Counted from the first letter of the stretch, positions 47,768 to 56,199 are shown. The stretch is DNA of 64,000 nt from Pseudarthrobacter oxydans (GCF_034258515.1 NZ_CP139438.1:4278001-4342000); one strand, 5' to 3'. Notes: a model not told the origin generated them from the letters alone. A program made the numbers and translations.

Positions 47768-48856
47768 TCAGGCGGGCGGCGCACCCTTGGCAGGCGCCGT
47801 CGTCGTCCGTTTCCGGAAGCGGCGCCCGGCTCCGGGGGCAAGCACCACGGCAATGCCGACGACGGCTCCGATGACCGTCTCGATGATGCGGTCGCGGAGG
47901 AGGATCCCGGGCGAGGACGGGACCACCAGGAGGGTGGACACCAATGCCAGCGGCGTGACGAATACCTGGGCCAGCAGGTACTGGCGGATGATGAACATTT
48001 CAGCCCCGAACTGGCACAGCGCCATGACCAGCACGGTCTGCCACGGCTGAAGCCCCAGCACCAGGATCCCCGCCATCACCACCAGCCCCAGCACGGTGCC
48101 GATGATCCTCTGCACGCCGCGGCGGACACGGTGCCGCGTGGTGTGGCCCACCAGCGGAACGACGGCCGCCACCATGGCCCAGTAGTTATGGCCGAACCCG
48201 AGGCTGTTGCCGGCCCAGGTGGCCAGCGCACCGGCCAGCCCGGCAGCCACCAGGTAACCGATGCCCTCAAGCCAGGCGGCGCGCTTTTCTTCCGGGGTGC
48301 GGCGGATGGGCCGCGGCCGGACCCATGCCGTGCGGTGGCTGGGCAGCACCCGTGAGGAGAAGCCCACCAGCAGGGAAAAGGCCGTGGTGGCGGCAGCAAC
48401 CAGCATGCCCTCCCACAGCGGCGGCTGGTTGGGGATCGAGGCGATGGCAGCGAAGGCGAAGATGTGGAAGAGGGACCCCGCAGGCCGCAGCCGAAACCAG
48501 GAAATGGCCACCGAACAGCCGCCTGCCACCAGCGTGGTGGCCAGGACCAGGAGCCAGGTGGCACCGGCGTCATCCAGTCCCCAGGCCGCACCCGCGCGGG
48601 CGGCGAGCGCTGCGAGGAGGATAACCAGCAGCATGAGCGACCCCGCCCGCAGCTGCAGGGCAAAACGGGTGCCGTGGGGTTCGCCGCGGCCGTAAATCCC
48701 GGTGAAGGCACCGAAGGACGCGAAGATGGCCAAATCCAGCCGGCCCAGCAGCACCAGGGAGAAGAGCGGAACGAAGACGCCCACCGCGCACCTCAGGGCC
48801 GGGTGGTGGTCCTTGTTGCCGGGAGCGATGCTGAACATTTCAGCGAGCAGCTTCAC
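47768..48856 (-). CDS. FUSC-family membrane protein (possible aromatic acid exporter)
   Basis: A 362-residue membrane protein with two sets of hydrophobic segments separated by a charged region (about 180-200, RPRPIRRTPEEKRAAW), the layout of half-size FUSC/AaeB-like proteins. E. coli AaeB exports p-hydroxybenzoate. Its position before iclR-pobA on the same strand suggests a relief valve for aromatic acids, an inference from context. The start is GTG at 48856. The second half has the conserved SLGFGHNYWAMVAAVVPLVG, then HTTRHRVRRGVQRIIGTVLG, motif of the family. Confidence 0.82.
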   Translation of the reverse strand: MKLLAEMFSIAPGNKDHHPALRCAVGVFVPLFSLVLLGRLDLAIFASFGAFTGIYGRGEPHGTRFALQLRAGSLMLLVILLAALAARAGAAWGLDDAGATWLLVLATTLVAGGCSVAISWFRLRPAGSLFHIFAFAAIASIPNQPPLWEGMLVAAATTAFSLLVGFSSRVLPSHRTAWVRPRPIRRTPEEKRAAWLEGIGYLVAAGLAGALATWAGNSLGFGHNYWAMVAAVVPLVGHTTRHRVRRGVQRIIGTVLGLVVMAGILVLGLQPWQTVLVMALCQFGAEMFIIRQYLLAQVFVTPLALVSTLLVVPSSPGILLRDRIIETVIGAVVGIAVVLAPGAGRRFRKRTTTAPAKGAPPA

Positions 48857-49021
48857 GTGGAATAGCGCCTTTCCTGCGGGACAGGGTGCCTGGGAGGCCC
48901 GGTTTCCGGTTTGACGGGGCGGCTGCGCTGACGTTCCTCCAGAATCCTACGCCCGGCGCGCGTCGCGAGATCGGAACAGCCGGGCAACACCCGCGAAACA
49001 GCGCCGCGCAATCCTTGGACC

Positions 49022-49861
49022 ATGAAGCCCAGCGCAAGGACCACTCCCGAGGCTGAACTGAGCTGCGAGGTCTGCGGCCTGATGCCGGAACCCACCCGGA
49101 CGCGCCTGACCTTGGCCAACGTGGCCGTGATGCTTCCGATCGAACTCCTGGTCCACGCCCTGGTGGTGGGCACCGAGCTCCCCTACCTGGCCAAGGTCCT
49201 CGTGTTGACCGTCACCGCCACCGTCCTGGTCATCTGGGTGGCGGAACCCTCCGCGGCGCGGGTGCTCCGCGGCTGGCTGCATGCTCCGGCCCTGCGGCAG
49301 CGGCGGCGGCTGGCTGTGGCGCCGGCGTTGTGGCGGGCCCGCACCGTCCTGCGGGACGAGCCGGGATCGCTGCAGAAGGTGACCAAGGCCCTGGCCCGCC
49401 TGGACACGAACATCCTGAGCATCCACGTGCACCCCGTGGCCGGCGGCGTGCTGGACGAGTTTGTCCTGTCGACGCCCGGTGATGTGGACGAACACCAGCT
49501 GCTCGAGGCGCTGCAGCAGGCCGGCGGCACCCGGTCCCGCGCCTGGCCCACCACAGCCCTGGCCATGGCGGACGGCCAGACGAAGGCGCTCAGCCTCGCG
49601 GCGCGGATCGCCGACGCGCCGGATGAACTGCCGCTTGCCGTGGCCGAACTGCTGCGGGCACGGATTCTTTCCCCGGCCGAGGCGCGCCTGGAAAGGCACG
49701 ACGCCGGAACGCGGCTCAAGATTCCTACGGCCTGGCACGGCCCCATCACCTTTGTGCGTCCCGGGGAGCCGTTCACCCCGGCGGAATCGGCCCGCGCCCA
49801 CCGCCTGGCCGAGCTGGCCGAAATCCTGGCCCACCGTCCGGCCCCGGGCCTCCCCAACTAG
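49022..49861 (+). CDS. Membrane-anchored ACT-domain protein of unknown function
   Basis: A 279-residue protein. An N-terminal segment with a Cys pair (SCEVCGLMPEP) leads to two TM helices (about 35-53 and 58-75). A positively charged stretch (LRQRRRL) follows and then an ACT domain (about 106-175: RTVLRDEPGSLQKVTKALAR, then LDTNILSIHVHPVAGGVLDE). The remaining 100 residues are soluble and of no recognised family. ACT domains bind amino acids, so this looks like a membrane-tethered small-molecule sensor. It is a single gene closed by the family B hairpin. Confidence 0.75.
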   Translation: MKPSARTTPEAELSCEVCGLMPEPTRTRLTLANVAVMLPIELLVHALVVGTELPYLAKVLVLTVTATVLVIWVAEPSAARVLRGWLHAPALRQRRRLAVAPALWRARTVLRDEPGSLQKVTKALARLDTNILSIHVHPVAGGVLDEFVLSTPGDVDEHQLLEALQQAGGTRSRAWPTTALAMADGQTKALSLAARIADAPDELPLAVAELLRARILSPAEARLERHDAGTRLKIPTAWHGPITFVRPGEPFTPAESARAHRLAELAEILAHRPAPGLPN

Positions 49862-49909
49862 GTAGCGCTAAGTGTCGTTATGACCCTCCAAAACGACACT
49901 TAGCGCTAC
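49862..49909. repeat. Palindromic repeat family B, copy 2 (terminator position)
   Basis: An 18-bp perfect stem (49862-49879, GTAGCGCTAAGTGTCGTT, with 49892-49909) closes a 12-base loop right after the ACT-domain gene's stop. It shares the GTCGTT...AACGACACTTA core with 12816-12877. Confidence 0.8.
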
Positions 49910-50010
49910 TCAGTTGGGGTTCGCGGCAGTCACAAAGCGGTTTTTCGAGCTGCAACGGTCCCGCACGGAAAAAAGCCTTGACAGTGGTCCCGGTCACTTC
50001 TACCTTTGAT

Positions 50011-50036
50011 TTTGGGATCCCAAATTGGGATCCCAA
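50011..50036. promoter_or_regulatory. Tandem GntR operator upstream of the MFS-hydantoinase operon
   Basis: TTGGGATCCCAA occurs twice, at 50012-50023 and 50025-50036, with a 13-base period; each is a perfect palindrome. It resembles sites of FCD-type GntR regulators. The GntR gene is in the operon at 51617. Confidence 0.8.
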
Positions 50037-50177
50037 AAATAGCAAAGAGCAGGTATGCGCTCCGGATCGCCCACCCTCTCGTTTGCCCTCCACCCGCAGG
50101 CCGGGCCCCTCGAGTGCCGGCCGCGCCCGCCCGTTCGTTCCTCCCCTATCCGCAAACTTCCCCGTGAAGGAGAAGCC

Positions 50178-51536
50178 GTGTCTTTCCCGAATACTGAAAC
50201 AGCCGCCGCTGACGGCAGCCTGGATTCCGCCACCGCAGGTGAACCACAGAAGGACGGGGTGCAACGACGCACCGCTGTCCGCTGGAAGCTCTTCCTGCTG
50301 CTGCTGGTCCTGGTCGCAGTCAACTACATCGACCGCGGTTCCATTTCCGTTGCGCTCCCGATCATCCAGAAAGAATTCAACCTTGCCCCGGAACTCGTGG
50401 GCCTCCTGCTTTCCGCCTTCTTCTGGACATACGCCCTGATGCAGATTCCCGTTGGCTGGCTCATCGACAAATTCGGACCCCGCAAGGTCATGACGGCGTC
50501 CTGCGTCGGCTGGGGTGCGGCCACTGCTGCCTCCGGCATGGCCGGCGGTTTCCTCAGCATGTTCATTGCCCGCATGGGCATCGGGGTCACCGAGGCCGGG
50601 GTCATGCCTGCCGGCGGCAAACTGAACGCCATCTGGATGCACAAATCCGAGCGTGGCCGCGGCGCAACCATCCTGGACGCGGGTGCACCCCTGGGCGCCG
50701 GCCTTGGCGGCATCATCATCGCGGGGCTGATCGCGTCAACGGGCAGCTGGCGCATGGCCTTCGTCATCGCCGGTGCTGCAACTGTCCTCATGGGCCTCGC
50801 CGTCTGGTGGTACGTCCGCGACAACCCCCGTGACCACCGCGGCGTCAACGAGGCAGAAGCGGCGTACATCGAGGCTTCCCACGCAGCAGAGGACGCCGAG
50901 GCAAAGCTCGACGGCAGCCAGGGCAAGCGCGCCCTGCTCCCCTACCTGCGGTTCCGTTCCTTCTGGGCCATGTGCTTCGGCTGGCTGGGCTTCAACGGCG
51001 TGTTCTACGGCCTGCTGACCTGGGGACCGCTCTACCTCGCCCAGGCCAAGGGGTTTGACCTCAAGACCATCGGCTGGTCCACTTTCGTGATCTTCGGAGC
51101 AGGGTTCGTGGGCGAAATCATTGGCGGCACCATCGCCGACAAGTGGCGTGCCTCCGGCGCCTCAGCCAACCGTGTGATGCGCACCCTGCTGGGCATCTCC
51201 AGCGCCGTGGTTATCGGCGGCCTCATCGGTGTCACGGTGGTCCCGGATTCCACAACCGCTGTAGTGCTGTTGTCGATGGTGATGTTCTTCCTGCGGTGGG
51301 TGGGCCTCTTCTGGAGCATCCCGTCCATCCTGGGCGGGCGTACCAATGCCGGCGTGCTGGGCGGTGCCATGAACTTCAGCGGCAACATCTCCGGCTTCGT
51401 CACTCCCATCGCCGTAGGCCTGATCGTCGGGGCCACCGGTTCCTACACCTGGGCACTGCTCTACTTCGTAGGCTCCGCGATCGTGATGGGCGCCTCCGTC
51501 CTGACCCTGAACTACAACAAGCGGCTTCCTGTCTAA
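50178..51536 (+). CDS. MFS transporter of the anion:cation symporter (ACS) family
   Basis: A 452-residue 12-TM carrier. ACS-family marks include VAVNYIDRGSISVALPIIQK in TM1, GWLIDKFGPRKVM after TM2 and RMGIGVTEAGVMPAGGKLNA in TM4. The family imports organic anions such as hexuronates, galactonate, glucarate, phthalate or allantoate. GTG at 50178 with AAGGAGAAGCC is the start; an in-frame ATG at 50055 lacks one and lies just after the operator. It is the first gene of the GntR-controlled operon and is presumed to import that operon's substrate. Confidence 0.88.
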   Translation: MSFPNTETAAADGSLDSATAGEPQKDGVQRRTAVRWKLFLLLLVLVAVNYIDRGSISVALPIIQKEFNLAPELVGLLLSAFFWTYALMQIPVGWLIDKFGPRKVMTASCVGWGAATAASGMAGGFLSMFIARMGIGVTEAGVMPAGGKLNAIWMHKSERGRGATILDAGAPLGAGLGGIIIAGLIASTGSWRMAFVIAGAATVLMGLAVWWYVRDNPRDHRGVNEAEAAYIEASHAAEDAEAKLDGSQGKRALLPYLRFRSFWAMCFGWLGFNGVFYGLLTWGPLYLAQAKGFDLKTIGWSTFVIFGAGFVGEIIGGTIADKWRASGASANRVMRTLLGISSAVVIGGLIGVTVVPDSTTAVVLLSMVMFFLRWVGLFWSIPSILGGRTNAGVLGGAMNFSGNISGFVTPIAVGLIVGATGSYTWALLYFVGSAIVMGASVLTLNYNKRLPV

Positions 51537-51616
51537 GCTAGCCATCCAAGGCAACATTCCATCCACGCCCCCGCTGCCGGGAGCAAACGCCACACGAAGA
51601 ATCCGAATGGAGCACC

Positions 51617-52300
51617 ATGCTTACCGCAGAAGATACCCAGGACAAGGAACGCCCGCTGCGCGAGGCCGTCCGGGATACCCTCCGCACCCGGATTTTCGAA
51701 GGACACTACGCTCCCGGCACGCGGCTGGTGGAACGGGACCTGGCGGCGGAATTCGCCGTCTCCAGGCTGCCCGTGCGGGAAGCACTCCGCATGCTCCGCC
51801 AGGAGGGCCTCATCAGCGACCGCGGTGCACGGGGCGCAGAAGTCAGCACCCTGAGCCCCAAGGACGTAGAGGACCTCTTTGACGTCCGGCAGTCCCTTGA
51901 AGTGCTGGCATGCCGGCTTGCCGCCGTGCGGGCAACCCAGGAGGACCTGGCATATTTGAAGGGCCTGCTCGACGACGCCGAGGGTTTCCTCGCGAAGGGC
52001 GCCGTCCGCGAAGCCCACCGTGCCAACAGCGAATTCCACGACGCCATCACCCGCATTGCGGACAACAACTTCCTCAAGTCAGCGCTTGAACCGCTCCAGG
52101 GGCGCATGCACTGGCTGTTCCGGCACGTCAGCGACCTGCCCGAACTCATCCAGGAACACCGCGCCCTGTATGCCGCGATCGCCAGCGGAGACCCGGACAC
52201 GGCCGCGGCCCAGTCCGCCTCACACATCGGCAAGTACCGCGAGCAGTTCCCGGAGGACTTCCAGAAAACAGAACCCCAACTTCACCGGAAGAAAAAATGA
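51617..52300 (+). CDS. GntR family regulator, FCD subfamily
   Basis: A 227-residue regulator with an N-terminal winged HTH (ERDLAAEFAVSRLPVREALR, then MLRQEGLISDRG) and an FCD effector domain with the metal/ligand helices (FHDAITRIADNNFLK and HRALYAAIASGD). It probably represses the operon through the tandem palindrome upstream of the MFS gene. Its stop overlaps the racemase-like start (ATGA at 52297). Confidence 0.93.
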   Translation: MLTAEDTQDKERPLREAVRDTLRTRIFEGHYAPGTRLVERDLAAEFAVSRLPVREALRMLRQEGLISDRGARGAEVSTLSPKDVEDLFDVRQSLEVLACRLAAVRATQEDLAYLKGLLDDAEGFLAKGAVREAHRANSEFHDAITRIADNNFLKSALEPLQGRMHWLFRHVSDLPELIQEHRALYAAIASGDPDTAAAQSASHIGKYREQFPEDFQKTEPQLHRKKK

Positions 52301-53085
52301 GACTCCTCGTCATCAACCCCAACATCAGCGACGATGTCACTGCCCTGATCGAATCCGAAGCCGTGCGGTCTGCTGCACCGGGCACCGAACTGGTGGTCCG
52401 TACCGCCGGCCATGGCGTGGAATACATCGAGACCCGCTTCGAATCCCTCATCGCCGCCGGCGCTGTCGCCGAAATCATCGCCGAACATACCCGGGCCGGC
52501 GCCGATCCCGTGGACGGAGTGGTGGTGGCTGCGTTCGGCGATCCCGGCATGCCTGCCCTCAAGGAACTGGCCAACGTGCCGGTGATCGGCATCACCGAAG
52601 CCGCGCTCTGCGCCGCCGCCCTGCAGGGACACCGGTTTTCCATCATTGCCATCTCGGACCGGATCAAGCCCTGGTACCGCGACTGCGTGGAACGGTTCGG
52701 CCTCCTCGGAAGGCTCGCTTCCATCCGATCCATCAACGAAACACTCAACAGCATCGGCTCAGTCCAACAGGACTTCAAGGAGACCCTCCTGGCACTGAGC
52801 CGGCAGGCCGTCGCGGAGGACGGAGCCGACGTCGTTATCCTGGCCGGGGCTCCCCTCGCAGGACTGGCCCGGGAACTCGAGGGGGAGATTCCCGTGCCTG
52901 TTGTTGACGGCATTTCCGCCGGAATCCGGATGGCGGAGGCCGTGGTGGGGCTCCAGTCCGGTCCGCACCGCGCAGGCGCCTTCGCCCCGCCACCGCCAAA
53001 GGACCGCAGGGGGCTCAGTGAAAACCTCGACGCCGCCCTCTCCGCAGCCCGGAACAGCGCCGCTCCGGCGGTACCAGCCACTTAG
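52297..53085 (+). CDS. Asp/Glu/hydantoin racemase family protein, catalytic Cys positions replaced
   Basis: A 262-residue member of the Asp/Glu/hydantoin racemase superfamily: INPNISDDVT at the N-terminus, VVAAFGDPGMPALKEL for the first active-site loop and VVILAGAPLAGLARELE for the second. In characterised hydantoin racemases each loop has a catalytic cysteine (Cys76 and Cys181); here the positions are Ala79 and Gly184/Ala185. Only Cys105 and Cys130 remain and neither lies in those loops. It may therefore not racemise by the two-Cys route. It is encoded between the regulator and hydantoinase-like genes, so it acts on the same substrate set. Confidence 0.85.
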   Translation: MRLLVINPNISDDVTALIESEAVRSAAPGTELVVRTAGHGVEYIETRFESLIAAGAVAEIIAEHTRAGADPVDGVVVAAFGDPGMPALKELANVPVIGITEAALCAAALQGHRFSIIAISDRIKPWYRDCVERFGLLGRLASIRSINETLNSIGSVQQDFKETLLALSRQAVAEDGADVVILAGAPLAGLARELEGEIPVPVVDGISAGIRMAEAVVGLQSGPHRAGAFAPPPPKDRRGLSENLDAALSAARNSAAPAVPAT

Positions 53086-53112
53086 ACCGCTTTCATCAGA
53101 AGAAGGACACCG

Positions 53113-54537
53113 ATGTCCCCCCAGCCAGACCTTGTCATTGCCAACGCCACCGTCGTCAACAGTTTCGGACGCCGGATCGCCCATATCGTTGTCCGGGACG
53201 GTGTGATCACGCAACTCCTCGACGCCACTGAACCCGCGCCCCGGGCCGTGCGGACCATCGACGCCACCGGGATGCTGGTCATCCCCGGCGGCGTGGACGG
53301 ACACTGCCACGTGGCCCAGGTGACCGGGCGCTTCCGCACCCTGGACGACTACCGCACCACGTCCACCGCGGCCCTCTGGGGCGGCACCACCACCATCATC
53401 GACTTCGGCATTCCCCGGGACGCCCAGGAAACGCCGCTCGCAGCCGTGCTTCACAAGAAGGAGCTGGCCACCGAGTCCCGGTGCGACGTCGCCCTCCACG
53501 GCGCTGTCATCAGCTGGGACGAAACCGTGCCGTGGCAGCTCGAACAGCTCGCCGCGGAGGGTGTGCGCTCCGTGAAGATGTACACCACGAACCGCGGCAC
53601 CACCATGGCGGACGGGGACACTATCCTCAAGGTCATGCGTGAGATGGTCCGGTTGGACGGACTCACGTATATCCATGCCGAACATGATCCGATCATCAGC
53701 GACTGCACGGAACAACACGCACAGGACGGCAGGATCGGCATAGGGCACCTGCACCGGACCCGGCCCGGACTTGCCGAGGAAGTGTCTGTCAAGGAAACGC
53801 TCGCCATGGCGGAATACACCTCCGCTCCCGTGTACTTTGTCCACCAGTCAACGCCGGGGGCGGTGGACCTGGTAACCGAAGCACGCGCACGCGGACTGGC
53901 GGCCTTCTCCGAGACCTGCCCCCACTACGTCACCCTCGATGACTCCGTATACGCCTCAAGGTTTCCGGAGTGGTACGCGTGTTGCCCGCCCATGCGCGAT
54001 GCCGAAACAGTGGCCGCGCTGAAGGAGCGGCTGACCTCAGGGGCGATCCACGCCATGTCCTCGGACCACTCCTGCTACGACCTGTCCCAGAAACGCGAGC
54101 GCACCGACGACGTCCGGGCCATGCCGCACGGCCTGCCGGGCGTGGAGACGCGCATGCCTGTCACCTTCACCGCCATGACCTCCGCCGGCGCCAGCGTGGA
54201 GGACTTCGTGGAGGTATTTTCCGCCGGTCCTGCCCGGATTAACGCCGTTCCCGGCAAGGGCCGCATCGAGGAAGGGTTTGACGCCGACCTGGTGGTTTTC
54301 GACCCGGCCGAGGAGCGTTCCGTCGACGGCGGCGCCCTGCACATGGGGACGGACTTCTCCCCCTTCCACGGGATGGCACTGACCGGCTGGCCCGCCGTCG
54401 TTGTGTCCCACGGCCGCGTGGTGCTGGATTCCGATGGATTCCATGATCCCGGCGCTGCCGGACGCTTCGTCGCCCGCAACGGCTTCCGCCACCACCAGCC
54501 CGCCATCCCCGCCGGCGTTGCCGCCGCAGCCCTCTAG
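53113..54537 (+). CDS. Dihydropyrimidinase/hydantoinase-like cyclic amidohydrolase
   Basis: A 474-residue metal-dependent amidohydrolase that opens cyclic ureides. The binuclear metal ligands are all present: His64 and His66 (GVDGHCH), carbamylated Lys155 (VRSVKMYTT), His188 (YIHAEHD), His244 (YFVHQST) and Asp318 (SSDHSCYD). It resembles hydantoinase and dihydropyrimidinase; the substrate-loop residues do not decide between them, and allantoinase is also possible. No N-carbamoylase follows, which is unlike the Arthrobacter hyu locus. Its stop TAG runs into the ribosome site of the next gene. Confidence 0.92.
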   Translation: MSPQPDLVIANATVVNSFGRRIAHIVVRDGVITQLLDATEPAPRAVRTIDATGMLVIPGGVDGHCHVAQVTGRFRTLDDYRTTSTAALWGGTTTIIDFGIPRDAQETPLAAVLHKKELATESRCDVALHGAVISWDETVPWQLEQLAAEGVRSVKMYTTNRGTTMADGDTILKVMREMVRLDGLTYIHAEHDPIISDCTEQHAQDGRIGIGHLHRTRPGLAEEVSVKETLAMAEYTSAPVYFVHQSTPGAVDLVTEARARGLAAFSETCPHYVTLDDSVYASRFPEWYACCPPMRDAETVAALKERLTSGAIHAMSSDHSCYDLSQKRERTDDVRAMPHGLPGVETRMPVTFTAMTSAGASVEDFVEVFSAGPARINAVPGKGRIEEGFDADLVVFDPAEERSVDGGALHMGTDFSPFHGMALTGWPAVVVSHGRVVLDSDGFHDPGAAGRFVARNGFRHHQPAIPAGVAAAAL

Positions 54538-54546
54538 GAGCCCCCC

Positions 54547-55272
54547 ATGCCTTCAACCACGCGCCCGCACAGGATCGGCATGATCGTGCCGTCCTCCAAC
54601 ACCTGCCTGGAACCGCAGACCTACCGTATCCTCGGTGACCGGACTGACGTCACCGTCCATTTCACGCGCATCCCCGTCACCAGGATCGCACTGGACGACT
54701 CCTCGGACCGGCAGTTTGATCCCGCCGTGATGCGGGAGGCTGCCAGGCTGCTGGCGACGGCGGACGTGGACGTTATCGCCTGGAACGGCACCTCCGGCTC
54801 CTGGCTGGGCTCGGCCCACGACCAGGAACTCGTGCACGAAATCACCGACGCCACCGGCATCCCTGCCACCACGTCCACCCTGGCCTACCTCGAGGCCTTC
54901 CGGAGCTTCGGTACGGAACGGATAGCGCTGTTCACGCCCTATACGGAGGACGTGAACCACCAGGTGATCGCCTCCTACGAGCGGGAAGGCATCAAGACGG
55001 TGGACCACCGCGCCCTGGGCCTGAGCGACAATGAGTCCTTCGCCCGGGTAACCGATGACGAAATGCGGCCCGGTTCCCTGGAACTCGCTTCGACCGTGCC
55101 GGACGCCCTTGTCTACCTGTGCACCAACCTCTACGGTGCCAACATCACGGCCGGGATCGAGGAAGGCACCGGCGTGCCCGTGCTGGATTCCGTGGCAGTG
55201 ACCCTCTGGCACGCCCTCAGGCTCGCCGGCGCACCGCTGCTTGACCCGCGGTGGGGGAAACTCCTGGCCTAG
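54547..55272 (+). CDS. Arylmalonate decarboxylase/maleate isomerase family protein
   Basis: A 241-residue protein of the Asp/Glu racemase superfamily, arylmalonate decarboxylase-maleate isomerase branch. The N-terminal IVPSSNTCLEP matches the family. The first catalytic loop is AWNGTSGSWLG (Gly81-Thr82-Ser83, no Cys) and the second YLCTNLYG (Cys192). Maleate isomerases and racemases have Cys in both; AMDase has Gly74-Thr75-Ser76 and a single Cys188, the same arrangement. A cofactor-free decarboxylation is therefore more likely than isomerisation. AGGAG overlaps the upstream stop. Confidence 0.85.
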   Translation: MPSTTRPHRIGMIVPSSNTCLEPQTYRILGDRTDVTVHFTRIPVTRIALDDSSDRQFDPAVMREAARLLATADVDVIAWNGTSGSWLGSAHDQELVHEITDATGIPATTSTLAYLEAFRSFGTERIALFTPYTEDVNHQVIASYEREGIKTVDHRALGLSDNESFARVTDDEMRPGSLELASTVPDALVYLCTNLYGANITAGIEEGTGVPVLDSVAVTLWHALRLAGAPLLDPRWGKLLA

Positions 55273-55278
55273 CGACGG

Positions 55279-56199
55279 CTACATCCGGACGGTCAAAGCC
55301 GACGGGTCCATGGTCATCAGGACGTGCTTGCCCTGGCCTTCGTGGTCGCCGTCCAGCTGGTAGTCGTCGTTGTGCTCCAGGGTGATCTCAACGGTCTTGC
55401 CCTGGTAGTACTCCACCGCGGTGTCCTTGCCCCGGCCCTTGCCGATCATCCCCGCAACCACGGACAGCCAGCCCAGCTTTCCGTGGTGCGGGGCCAGCAC
55501 GGCAACGTCCAGCAGGCCATCGTCCATCTTGGCCTCCGGGAAGATCTCCAGGCCGCCCTGGACCTTGCCGCAGTTGCCCACCATGACGCTGCGGACCCCG
55601 CGGTGCACGGCAGTCTTGCCGTCAATCACGATGGTGGCCTTCACCGGTTTGCCCGGGAGGTTGCGGATGCCGGCGTCCACGTAGGCCAGCCAGCCCACCT
55701 TGTCCTTCAGGTCCTCGTTGGTGTCGGCCATGATGGTGGCGTCGTATCCCACCCCGGCCATGACCAGGAACAGCTGCTCCTTGTCGGGATCGCTCCGGCG
55801 GGCGCGGACGACGTCGATCTTCCGCTCGGTTCCGATCAGGGCACCGGCCATGGCGCCGTCGTAGTCCGTGACATCCATTCCCAGGTTGCGGGCCAGGAGG
55901 TTCCCCGTGCCGAGCGGGAGCAGGCCCATCGGGACGTCGCCCCCGGAGAGGACCTCGGCGACGCACCGGACGGTTCCGTCGCCGCCTGCCGCGATGACAA
56001 TGTCCGCGCCCTGGGCAAGTGCGTCCTTGGCCTGCCCGACGCCGGGATCCTCCTTGGTGGTTTCGAACCACAGCGGCTCGCCCCAGCCGTTTTCCACACA
56101 GTGCTTGGCCACCAGGCCGCGCACGTCGATGTCCACGGGCTTGGCTGGATTGACGATGATTGCAGCGCGCTGGAGTGAAGTGGAGCTGTTGGCAGTCAT
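55279..56199 (-). CDS. Diacylglycerol kinase family lipid kinase
   Basis: A 306-residue DagK/YegS/LCB5-type kinase. The nucleotide motif is IVIAAGGDGTVRCVAEVLSG, followed by LLPLGTGNLLARNLGM. It phosphorylates diacylglycerol (or a related lipid) at the membrane for phospholipid recycling. Length is typical (about 300). It is monocistronic, convergent with the AMDase-like gene with only 6 bases between. Confidence 0.92.
   Translation of the reverse strand: MTANSSTSLQRAAIIVNPAKPVDIDVRGLVAKHCVENGWGEPLWFETTKEDPGVGQAKDALAQGADIVIAAGGDGTVRCVAEVLSGGDVPMGLLPLGTGNLLARNLGMDVTDYDGAMAGALIGTERKIDVVRARRSDPDKEQLFLVMAGVGYDATIMADTNEDLKDKVGWLAYVDAGIRNLPGKPVKATIVIDGKTAVHRGVRSVMVGNCGKVQGGLEIFPEAKMDDGLLDVAVLAPHHGKLGWLSVVAGMIGKGRGKDTAVEYYQGKTVEITLEHNDDYQLDGDHEGQGKHVLMTMDPSALTVRM

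Noticed and set aside
47034..48050. 338-codon plus-strand frame across iclR and fusC
   Set aside because: It spans two antisense genes and their operator and lacks any domain.
52759..53844. 361-codon frame opposite the racemase-like and hydantoinase-like genes
   Set aside because: It is antisense to two genes whose catalytic motifs are clear.
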